This document shows positions 22,201-34,200 of a DNA stretch of 64,000 nt, one piece after another; the first letter of the stretch is position 1, and every line of letters starts with the position of its first letter. The stretch is from Prostheceraeus crozeri (taxonomy: Eukaryota; Platyhelminthes; Polycladida; Euryleptidae). The stretch is from the NCBI GenBank assembly GCA_907163375.1, contig CAJQUW010002215.1, forward strand, positions 930,001 through 994,000. Direction: 5' to 3'. The notes below the pieces were generated by a model. It was not told the origin of the DNA. It saw only the letters and a program-made list of their open reading frames with translations, and searched no databases. The position numbers and the translations under genes are program-made.

Positions 22201-25200
22201 AAATACTCTTCTCTTGCCGATCGCTTTCTTGCCCAGTCAGTGGCTGTTGAGAAATGTGGTGCCCAGCAGAGCCGTTCTACTGATCTAATTTTTCCTATAA
22301 AATATAGGAATCCTTTAAAAGTCCTAATTGTCCTCGAAAAATCTTATATTTCCTATACTTTTAAGAATTGGAATCTGCATCATTTATTTAATGATCATAC
22401 AATGCGGAATTAATAAGAAGTTAATTATTTTAAAGTCGCTATTTTGACTTTGAAACTTGAGCATCGAGCGAAATGTGAATCAGTAAAGCTGCAAGAACTT
22501 GTGGCTTGACAATCCGTGAGATCGTATGTGGTATGAGATTTTATTATAATCTGTTCTGTATATGATATTAAACATATTCTCCACATATGATGTGTTACCG
22601 GTACTAATTGCTTTTGTTTGATCTTGGTTTATCCTAGGTGACTATGAATTGAAGATTATGAGGGAAGCTGTATCTGCATATGCTGCTGCTGCTGCAATTT
22701 ACTCGACTATTTTTATAATTGAACTGTGACGTGCTCAAAATGGCGCGTTTTTCATTTAGCCCACACTCCTGCACTAAAAAATAGGTTTAGTTATCAGAGG
22801 GATAACGTGCCAGTACATCCACTTGAACAGAAAATGCCGCTCTGATTTAAATAAGTAATCAATGACTTGAGTATTACCCGCATTGGCGAATTTCCCTAAC
22901 CCCTTATTTAAGCTTCGAAATTTCTTGTGTAGGCATGTACACTTACTCAAAATAAGGACCCTGATATACACTAGCCAGCTTTAGGGCATACATTTACTGA
23001 AAGTTGAAATAATATTTCTGAATAAAACTTAGCTAATTGCTTCAAAAAAAGTTTCCCCGCAAAAAATGCGAATTCTTCTTAAGTTTTTAAAGTTTGGCTA
23101 TAATTCCAAGACGAAATTAGTTCGATTTTTTTTCAAAGTTGCGGCTATATATGAGCGCTGTGCTTCTTGCTGTGCATGATTTTTTAAGATTTCCCAGTTC
23201 GCCTGTAAACTATATAAGGATCCTTATTTTGTACTTGCTTTTCACTCCTTCGGAAGCATTAGACATCCTAACAACAAATCACAATACAAAGATAATTTCA
23301 AAGTTGTGATAATACTCGTACTATCAAAGTCAAATCGCATTTCATAGTCAAGATATCTCTCTCACATAAGTAGTTGTTAAACGTAGAAATCTTTCTAGGT
23401 TGGAATTTCAATCCATTGACAATTCAAAATGTAGAGATCGATGCTGTCCTATATGCCAATCAGGAGGTGAGGGTCCTTGTAACAAAAGTGGAGTTACTTA
23501 TGAAATTAAATGTGAAGAATATGACTCACTATTAGGGTTGGCACGAAATATTTTATTATTCGTTATATAGTTTATTTTTTTCGAGTGCAATGTCGGTTTT
23601 TATGCACTGATATCATATCGAAGTTCTGCTTATGAAGAAAGGTATGCTTTATTATCAATTAGGAGTTAATTACTACTTTAAAGCAGGGCTGGGATGTCGT
23701 GCCCTTTTCCCGGTGTCGGTGTCGTGATTTTTAGGGTCGACACCGACACCGACCTTAAATTTTAGCTGGAAAAATAAATTGTTTTATCGCACAAGGATTT
23801 CCTTCTCTTTGCAAATAGTCATATTTTCACTAAAACGGACTGGAAGGCTCTTCCTTCACACGAATTGGGAATGAATTGAGTGGGTTGCTGAATCAATTGT
23901 TTTGAGTGTTTTTGATTGTTTTAAGCCTATCAATTGTTTTGAGTGATACGGTATCACCTTATCACATGTAATCATAATAAGCATCTTCATTTTTGTCATC
24001 ATTCACTGTTTATTCAATTAGTCATCATATTCATTGTTTCACCACGTTTCATAAGCATTGTTCGTTATTCATCGCATCACTTTCAATTTCAGAGTCATTT
24101 TGTTGTCATTATTTTTAGAAAAGCAGTTTGTTTAGAAAATGATGTTTTTTTCGTGATCATAGGTCTCCTGAAAGGAGTGCATGACCTGTAGTGTTTCGAG
24201 GATTATTATTATTATTATGAGAAATAACTTTTATTTCCATCAATACACAACGAAAAAAAGAAAGTCAGGGACACAAAACAAAGCAAAAGTAAAGACAAGT
24301 CGGGCAATTCAGTCAATTTTATTATTATTATTATCCGGTGTCGGTGTCGTGCTTTTCAAAATCCGGTGTCGTGCTCGAACTCGGTGTCGGTCAAAAAAAG
24401 CACGACACCCCAGCCCTGCTTTAAAGGCTGTGATAAGAAGGTGTTCATCAGTAGACTAACGGATTTTTCTTCACCAGCCAATCAAATCAAGGCAAAAGCA
24501 TTCCCCGGTTACCATGAATACGGTTGCGGAAATAAGACTGCTGCAACGTTCGCCATTGTTTTATTCGTCGTTCAAGGAACGTATGATTCGATGAGTAAGC
24601 AATTCATTATTTGATTATTCCGCTCTTTAATGTACAGTACATGCATGTATATAGCAGAGGACCATTATTAATTGGTAGTCCGTAAAAGTTTGCGGTAAAG
24701 AGCTTATTCCGATAGTAATACAATCTGAGTCACAATCACAACTCACAATGTGCTTCAAGCGTTTGTGATCATATTATGTGTGTACAAAGATATAATAGAT
24801 TTGCATGGATGTTGTGGTGTGGGGTGCGACAGACCAGAAGGGGCAAAATTTTCACGCAGTAACTAATGATATTCAGTAGAGAGGCGGAAATGAGCTTTTA
24901 TAAAATTTTAATGCGCTAAATAAAAGTTACTAGTCAGCCTGTTTGTTACCAATAGGTTATTTATTAATTGAGGAGAACCCACAGTGCTCACCAGCTCTAG
25001 AGTTGCAGTCAACATGTGACTTACAATAACAGCAATTTTGAATAATTTTAACTTGAATATATAGCTTAAAGTATAGTATGTATTTCAGCCATATATAGTC
25101 ATATGCCTACATAGGTTGAAAAATTATGCCTTTGCGTATAGATATACATGCAAAGTAAATGGTGTATGGTCAGCTCAGTATGTTATGACCTATGAGCATA

Positions 25201-28200
25201 AAGGCTATAGTCTACAAAGTACGCTGTGTAAAAAGAACTTTCTACCTGAATCCAATCCTTAGTCTCTGCATTAGAATCATGTCGATAAGTAGAGTAATTT
25301 CATTACATTGGATGCGATCTCATTTCATCAATGTACATGTATGCTAAAAATTACAAAAAGCCTTATGACTTGAGAAGTTGGTAGTACATTAGTATTACAT
25401 GTAATTGAATAGGGCTATTCAAGCGAAATGTGATATTTGAAAGTTTAATAAATTATGGAATTATGAAAATGTTGAAAATGCTATTACCTGTAATCAGGCT
25501 TGCCATTGGGATTGGGATCCCAATAGCTATTGGGATTGGGCCACCAAAACTCCACCCCAATCCCAATAAATCCCAATAAGCCCTCTCCCAACAAATATAC
25601 ATGTAATCGTTGACATCAGTCAGTGCGTTACAAATGTTTTCGGATTGTACTGAGCAGTTCATCTTGCTGTGTCTTCAGTCTGACCTTGCCTCTCTCGAAT
25701 TCGAGCATTGAGAGCTCTTAGTGTTATTCACACAAATTGACACAGTCAGCTTTAGCGCTACTCCATGGCTTTAACTTCCCTAGTTGCTAAAAATAATGTC
25801 TTAATTTCGTAGACCTTCTTCTGCTCGTGCTTTGCGCGTGCGCATGAGGCATTGACTGAAGCGGGTAATAGTATGACGCTGTAGCAGTGTCATAGGAACA
25901 ATGACTCCATCAATTAACAATAGGAACAATGGGTTCAAAAATAGCCCGTTTGGCGAGCTGTTTGTTAACACCGCATCATCCGATATAGGCTTGATTAATG
26001 CCAAGTGTGTTTGTAGCTCGTACATACATATCAATTATACACGTAGGCCAGTATGAGCTCTCAGGTGAAGGCAGTCTATCGGTGCAAAATATAGCCATAT
26101 AGTAGGCCTATTATACATATTTGTGGAAAATCAATTGAAGCCCCTACTGCTATTAAGAGTTAAGACCAGTACAGTCCGTGGCCTTCGTCAATTCTCAAAG
26201 TAGCACATATGGTGGGCCTAAGCGGTAAGCCCCGATGCAGCTTGGGGTCAACTTGCGTTCGTTTTTAGCCATAAAGCAGGCTATTGGGATTGGGATCTGT
26301 TGGGATCCCAATGGAAAGTCTCATTGGGATTAGGCTGGAAATTCATCCCAACGGCAAGCCTGCCTGTAATCCATTAATTCTACCAGCAATCGCACTCGTT
26401 GATCCAAAGATCAAATATGCTAGTAGAGACAACATACTAAATATGAAATCTCATCTATATGTACGTGCACATGTACATGGAAGTCGAAGTAAACTGTGGT
26501 TAATTATGCGCTTATTTATCCAGTATAATGAAAAAATATGAAGCGAGCCGACACAACGGAAAGTGTTGAGATGGTGGACTTCTGCTTCGATGGGGAGATG
26601 GGAGTGGACCAGAATTGGTGCAGGAATATGCGTTAACGGTGGAGGAGAATCAGGAGGATGACGACGACTGTAATCGGAGCGCTGTAATCGAACAGGAAGC
26701 GTCTCTAAATTCAAGAAAGAAACGAGTTAGAAAATATGTTTCTAGGTTACATGTCATCTAGAATAACCGGCGAAATAAACTTCGAACAATTCCTGATCAT
26801 ACACTGGGGAATTCTTTTGTATTCATCCAAAAATAATAAACTTCGATAAAACTTCGCGAAGTATTTGATTTCCTCTGAAGCAAAAAATAAACTTCGGAGT
26901 TTTGCCAACCCTACTCACTATACATTGGTGAAACTTCAAGAAATGGCAAGATTAAAGATAAAGAACGTATGCAAATATTACCACAGAAAGATAATAAAGT
27001 CCTCAGTTTTGCAGAAACATGGTAAAGAGAGACATGAAAGCAAAATAATCAATTGAAATGAGTATTATCAAAGTGTACAATAAGGATGCATTTACAAGAC
27101 AAAGAGCAAAATCAGCAGAAATAAGAAACACAAACAATGAACAATTAATAAATACAAAACAAGAATTTCATTCACTGAATTTGCCTGGATTATCGATATC
27201 ATGGTAATTTCAAATCTAAGAAATGCGATTTGACTTTCATAGTATCAACACAACTTTGAATTTATCTTTGTAATGTAAATGATGCACCTGAAGCAGCTAG
27301 ACCGACGAAATAATTATTCCATTCAAATAACTTTTGATTAATTTTCTTAATTCGTTGTAACCGAGCGTTGAATTGTTCTTTAGAACTAATAAAATAATTT
27401 CGATATAATAATATAATTATCATATTTTTGAGACAAAATTTCGTAGATAAGACAATCTCCTCAGGTTGGTAAATATGCAGCAATGCGGGGGTGTTCCGAA
27501 CTGACGGTTCGGCCAAACCTTTAATATTTCGAAGTTCGACCGAACGCCGAACTTTGATCCGAACCAAGAATGCATTTCGAATGTGTACTGTCCGTCAAGT
27601 CTTCGCACCCCTAGAAAAGAAGAAGAAATCTGCAACACAAAAGGACAGTTTATTCGTGCCGAAGAAAAAATCCAAATTTTCATCATTCACTAAGACAACA
27701 ATAAGTTTCATTAAGTTGAGTTACTTTTTTTTGTTAATACCATCAACAGGCAAGTTGGTGTAACGATAAAAGTGCGAACTAATGCAGTCAGCCTTTAGTC
27801 AGCAATCATGGTACACGAGTTTAGTGAAGAGATCCGATGGCGCATTGTCACTCTTAGCACTGATGCTAAGTGGTCGCATAATCGAATCGCTACATACCTG
27901 CATGTTCCGAAATCTACCGTCAGGTATAAAATTTGCCGTTATAGGGAGACCCGTTCTGTAAAAGGTAGAAACCGATCCGGCGATAGTCGTTGTGATGCTA
28001 TTGCTCCAAGGAGCTGATTAATTTTGAATTTTGATCAAATGGGTCGGATTAGATTCTAGTAGCCTACTCACAAGAGAACATAGGTGACAGAAATTTTCAG
28101 CAGAGTTTATATCAAATTCCAATCAAAGTCGCTTTGATTATCAGCATCATTAAGATAATGGAACGAAGAGAAATTTAAAACTAACCGATCAATTTTCTAA

Positions 28201-31200
28201 CGAATAATGCTGGCACTCACAGTGCTCTCAATCTTGTTGCTATGTGGGAAGGGCTTGAAGTGACTCGTATAACTGAAAGAAATGTAGGCATATTTGAGGT
28301 TTTGGATTTTGATGCATCATGAAATTATAGAAGCAGCATGTAGGGATAAATGTTAACTTCTCTGTGTTTCTCTAGGTTGAGACATTAGTATATATGAGTC
28401 GATCAAAATCCATCGTTTTTAATGAAATGCAATTTTAAAATCCTAAGAGTTTTTGTTTCCCTGGAAAATTCTTAAGGAAAGGTTATTGTGAATCCGAAAA
28501 TGGCCCATTGTCTAAATTCTTGAGCACAAAGCTAAATCACTTCGAATCCCTTCACATGTAAATGTTGTCAAAAGCAGAATCAGGACAGTTATCAGAAGTT
28601 GTTATAATAAAGTTTTCTTGATAATGGCTTTGGCTCATGAATGGCCGAAATATTCAGATAAAAAATTAAAAGGTTGTCTTCTACTTGGATTTTCCAAATC
28701 ATGACAATTGGCCAAGGCATTTTCTCTAAAGCAACTAACTCATATCGGTTGTTATGCCCCTAGTTATATTGTGCATTTAAGTGTTGCGACATTTATTCCA
28801 GGTCAGTCTTCGACCGTTGACGATTGCAAAGAGAATAAAAGTTTTAAAGGATGGCATGAGTGATCGCTCAAGCAGTGTGAGAGATATCGTATCAAAGCGA
28901 TTGTTGCCGGCTTGGTTTTCAACCCGTGAGAATTCCTTTGTAATGTTATTGAAAGCTCTTGATGTCGAGGGATCTCCCAATGTCTGTGAAAAAGCGTGTA
29001 TTTTGCTTTTGGAAAACATGAGGAAAGCGGACACTCTTAAAGAATACATCGACAAATTTTCTGAAGAATATTTGGATCAGGAAACGTAAGTAATTTTTAT
29101 AGATGGTTGTATTGAAACAAGACTGCTAAACTTAATGGCACTAAAGATGACTCATCAATATCATTAAGTAATTGAAAGGATCTTTAACTTCTTGCTAGTC
29201 ATTGCAATTGCGATGTAGATTCCAATCGTTCATTATGAAATTGCTAATTGCTCTATTTAATATTCTATTGATATTTACTGCATAATTACGTGTAATTGAC
29301 ATTCTATAACTGAGGTACATTGATCGATAGTTGACTGACGTATGTTTCATCTGAATCGGATTATCTGGCTGTAAAACTAAATGGTTCATTTTTTCAAACT
29401 GTACTTGCAAGAAGATATATGCTGTAATCGCCACTCTCCTTCGAGCTGGTACATTGATGGCAATCACTAACGCTGGAGTCAAAGACCATAACAGTTACTA
29501 GTATGGCTCAGTTGGTCAATGGCCACACTATAAGTGAAGAAGGTCCAGGGTTCGAGTCTATCCGCCTGGGAGTTTCCGCCGTTCTCATTAGAACCGCCGT
29601 ACTCTTAAGTGTGGTAAGATATGTGTATGTGTGTATGTGCCCAACCCAGTTTACATGTTTGTGGATTGTTTAGGGCAGGGATGAATAGAATAAAATATAA
29701 AAGGTAAGATTTTAATAAAGTCAAAATATAAAGCTAGCTGATTAATCATATTGATCGTCTTAAGTTTTACCGGCACGTCACTTATTCAGAACTCATTTAC
29801 ATGTATTTGTATGAGCAGATAAGTCATTACCATCAAAAATGTATTGCAGCTATTTCAGTTAGATAATGGCAAGCACCGATGTGATAATGCCATTAACCCT
29901 ATACAAATTCGAAATTGCTATTGATGCTTTACCTTCAACTATTATTCCATTTCAGTCGTGTTCCAAAGCTCGATAAATTATGTTCTGAAAGTGCTTTCTT
30001 CTGGCGACTTCTCGTGGAATACCTTAAAGGCACTAGTGAATGTCCTGAAGATGATTCTTTGTTGGAGCGTTGTATGCCACTTGGAAGTGCTTTGGGCACA
30101 TTTTTGCGCACTCTTCTCGATCGGCACAAAGAAGTACCTGTGAATGAGCTTGAGATAAGGCTCGTGAATGAATTTATAGCGTCTCATGTAATCACCTTGG
30201 CCAAATCTATTGATATAACGGATGAATTTGGACGTAAATCGATGAAAGAATTTGTGCGTGACTCCCTCATCGCACCTACTAGCAATGTATGTCATGGTTT
30301 GGTGAGTGTGTTATTGGATCTGCTCGTGAAAATTGATCCTAACGCAGTGGATTCAAACCTTTCTAATGAGGTAAGTCAATTGTATCAATTACGCAGGGTG
30401 TTCGCGATCTTCTTGCGGATTTTTATTAGTAATGTTAGGGTGAATACCACTGCGCATTGAGCAAAGTTGTTGGAAAAATGAACTAATGCAAATAGGCCTG
30501 CACTCGACGAAAAGGTACACCATGAATGAATATATCTTAAGTTTTGTTTCATTAGATACAAATTCAATCATATGGAATGGAGTAGGTTGCTTTCTTGGAC
30601 TCGGTTGCTTTGCTGGACGTCAGCCATGCTTTTCTGTGTTATATGTAGCATTTGCTATCTGGTCTCTTCCTAGAGGTGACTGAGATTGCTTGAGTTGCCA
30701 CTATTGTGATAACATGCTCGTGAGAAGGTCAGACGTACCCGGTAATAATGAAAATTTCGACATCGACAGACAGACAGCCTCTTTAGCAAGAGCATCGATT
30801 CTTTGGAAAGCTGATTATGAAAACTCCTTCCAAGACTCCGAGAAAATGTGTTAATGATCACAAGGCGCGAAGACTTTCGGTTGTCAAGAGGTAAATATCG
30901 TTGTAGCTTTCGAAGATGATTCCATCAATTTGCAAAGAAGGGTTGATTGAACACGAAGTCGAATTTCTCTGTTTTCCGAAAGCAATGTACTCAAGGAAGG
31001 GTTATCAAACATTTGAAGCATACAGTTTTACGGCAAGCTATTTGAAACCTTAAGTGATTCGTAATCAACTTCAATTTTATCTTTTGATGATTGAAGGTTT
31101 AACATACGAGTACAGAATCCTATATTTCATCTTCAAAATCAGTTTTATTGATCAGACAACATTCTCAATGGGAATGTCAACTTCACGAACTCTCACTTGA

Positions 31201-34200
31201 TTAACGCGAAACCGAGGCAATAACCTTTGACAATTTGTTCTGTACTCTCATCTTACCGTACGATTGGATAAGTCGCCAGGTAATGGAGGAAGCAGTCAAT
31301 GTATAACGGCACAAAGGCATTTTGTTGTACAAAGTACTTCGAGTCAAGACACAGCTATGAAATCGAACACGGATGCACCAATATGATGCGACATGGTGAA
31401 CTCCAGACATTAAAATTTGAATAATCGCTTGATTGATCGGGTAAGCCTACTCCCTTTTCTCCAAATAGCCTAGACGTTCCACTGTTGGACTTCTGGGTAT
31501 GGAGCCAGACGCGAAATGGTGTTTAATATACACCGTACCCAAAAATGAATTGAAACGAGGACTACCATTATTAATTGGACAACATAAACACAGATAAAGT
31601 GAAAAAGGGGTTAATTAACTATCGTACTTAAAAGCACTTTGTCATGCGCCCTGAACTTTGCATACTCTGTGATATAAGTCACATGGAACTCGTTTTAGTA
31701 AAGGCATTCAGTGAACTTCGACTTGTTGATCATTTAAAATTGTAAAAATCTATGTAATGTTGCATGGCAAGAACTTGTAAAAATCCGCAAGAAGATCGCA
31801 AACACCCTGTATATTGTCAAAATCTGTAATTGTTGTAATGAAGAATGTATCATTTTCAAGCGATTTTTCATTTAGTCTTTAGAAATTTCTAAACTTAAGT
31901 TCATATAGGCTATGCTTGATGTCTTTTAATGATGGAGAATAGGACATCTGTTGGCTTCTTCTTTTAAGGGGTTTGCTTAGGATTGGCAGCAACATTTGAT
32001 AAATGCTTCTATCACCACACTTCTTTTAAATAGATGTGCTGATCTATGTTTTGCCGATCAAATGAACCTGTCTGATCAACGTCTGGAAGATAGTAAGTAC
32101 AGGTAAAAGTTCTTTAACATTAGTCTGCTCCGATTTCATCTATTCGCTGTGTGCTTGTTTATAATAGTCACGGACTTAAACGCGAATTGTCGTCTGGCGC
32201 TATCTTTCGCTGACCTGGCTGCTTGTAGCTTGATATCTTTTGTCGGCAGTGTGCCATTTCATTAGCAACAACAGGACTACGAAACTTCCTTTCCAGTTAA
32301 CTGAAGATGGAACGAGTCGTCTCCAATTCTTCAACTTGCACCGGTTCTCTGGCCGGTTCAACAATTTCGATCAAATTGATAATTTGCTGTATATTTTCAA
32401 TTACAATTAATTCATTTGATAAATCATATTAGTCACAGCAAATATGGAGGATAATATTTTAAGCACACATTAAAATTAATCCAACTAGGAGAACATCATT
32501 TAATTCAATTCAGCCTTTTAATTTCCTCATCATGTAAGTGAAGCTTCTAGAAAGTCAAGGCTGCATCATAAAACAACCGATGCATTTCCTGATGATTAGA
32601 AAAATTGAAAAAAGTAACTGAGATTAGATCATTAAAATTCATGATAAATTATGATAGGTCACGAAATCTCGATTCCCACGGCTTCAGAATTTCGGAATCT
32701 CATGGTGAATACTGCTTAGTGTGTACCCTGCCGGTGCCCTTGTAGCTGAGATGCATCTCAGCATTCCAGTGGCCAACGATCCCGACCGGAAGTTTTTCTC
32801 GGCATCCGGTAAAATTGCAACATCACGACGAGACTGCTTGAAGCTGAGTAATGTCGAGATGTTCACCTTACACAGTAATTTGTAGATCCTGGCGACATTG
32901 TTTCAAATATTTCCACTTTCCTGACGCTTCGATGTTTTCATTGACTGCATCTTTTCTTGGTTTTGAAGTATAGGGACCTATGTATTTCGATATTTTGAAA
33001 ACTATATGCATATTAAAAGAATCAATTAAATACCCGACATATAAGTCGTCCGCCACTGACTTAGCCCTCGTGATTACCAGTGATGACCCGTGCCGTGATG
33101 ATACTAGTGCAGGGTGTCCGCGCTCCCTGGAAAACCTGTGAAATAGCTGGAAAATGAAATTTTACCGTGTAAAACCTGGAAATCCTGGAATACAACTAGA
33201 AATTTTGAGACTGATTAAAACGCTATAGGAATCGCAAGTTGTTGAAGTGTTTTCTATTTTTTCATATCTAAACATTAACGTCTGTACATTCCTTCATAAA
33301 CGTCGTGCGGATTGGTGAACTAGGAGCCGCAAACTCCCTCATAAACGTTTTGCGGAAACGTTGTTCTCCCCAATCCGCTCGGTTTAAGTTTGTTACGATC
33401 GATTATATTTTCATTTTTTTCTAGAAACAGCTTCATGAAGTAACGCATGGTCCCGTCTTAAGACAGAACATCTTCATGATGATTTGCATAAGACCCTTCT
33501 GAGTCATTACAGTTGATATTATCCATAGGTCCCCTGTAGCTAATTATGTACCCTCTCTGGCGACCCATGTTTCCCTCACTGATGGTAGCAGGGCCCCTCT
33601 GAACGATATGCACTTCTAGATTATGCATTTTTTATGTTGCATGCCCGCTACCTGATTTATGTTTCCTTATGTGACGTTTTTTGGCTCTTAAGTAGTTACC
33701 CGCTCCTATACCGTACATACTATATAACCGATCGTCATAAAATTTCATAGCCTATTGCTTGACTATTTTCAAGTTTTTTATTTGGAACGGTGGTTTCAGA
33801 TTAACAGAGGACTTGCTAGCCGATACCGTAGACATCATGAGAAAACTTGACTACGTACTGATTCTCATACGATGATGAAAGTCATCCCAGTAGCCATTTA
33901 TAATAGAATATAATGCTTACTAATTTAAATTATTAGTTAAAGTAGTCCTAAGGAGGACTGATGGCGTTCTCCAATCCGCAAGTGTACAAAGGCAATGCTG
34001 CTGTAACCATTGGATTAATCAGTTCTTAAAAGAACTCAATGTAGCTTTCTCGTGGCAACGAATTAAAATTGATCAGCTTTGGCCCAATATCTGGTAAAAA
34101 TGGAAATCTTAAGACTTGTAATACTACTCATTCTTGCTGTTAATATACTAATACCATAGATTCCAAACACTGCCGTATACACGTTCAAAACAGACGTCTA

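Larger units (their letters stand above)
23533..26913. mobile_element. hAT-type non-autonomous element carrying two nested hAT-type elements
   Basis: The termini are TAGGGTTGGCA at 23533 and its exact inverse TGCCAACCCTA ending at 26913. A perfect 8-bp target duplication CTCACTAT lies at 23525-23532 and 26914-26921. AACTTCG words recur inside the right end. The element contains the two complete insertions at 23684-24418 and 25495-26362. Without them it would be about 1.76 kb. No transposase frame was recognised. Confidence 0.88.

Noticed and set aside
27487-27613. Possible small transposon with TTCGG-rich ends
   Set aside because: The two ends match at only about two thirds of positions and no target duplication flanks them.
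29499-29575. Functional tRNA gene
   Set aside because: A and B boxes are present, but acceptor and T stems do not close, and a SINE body with an A-rich tail follows.
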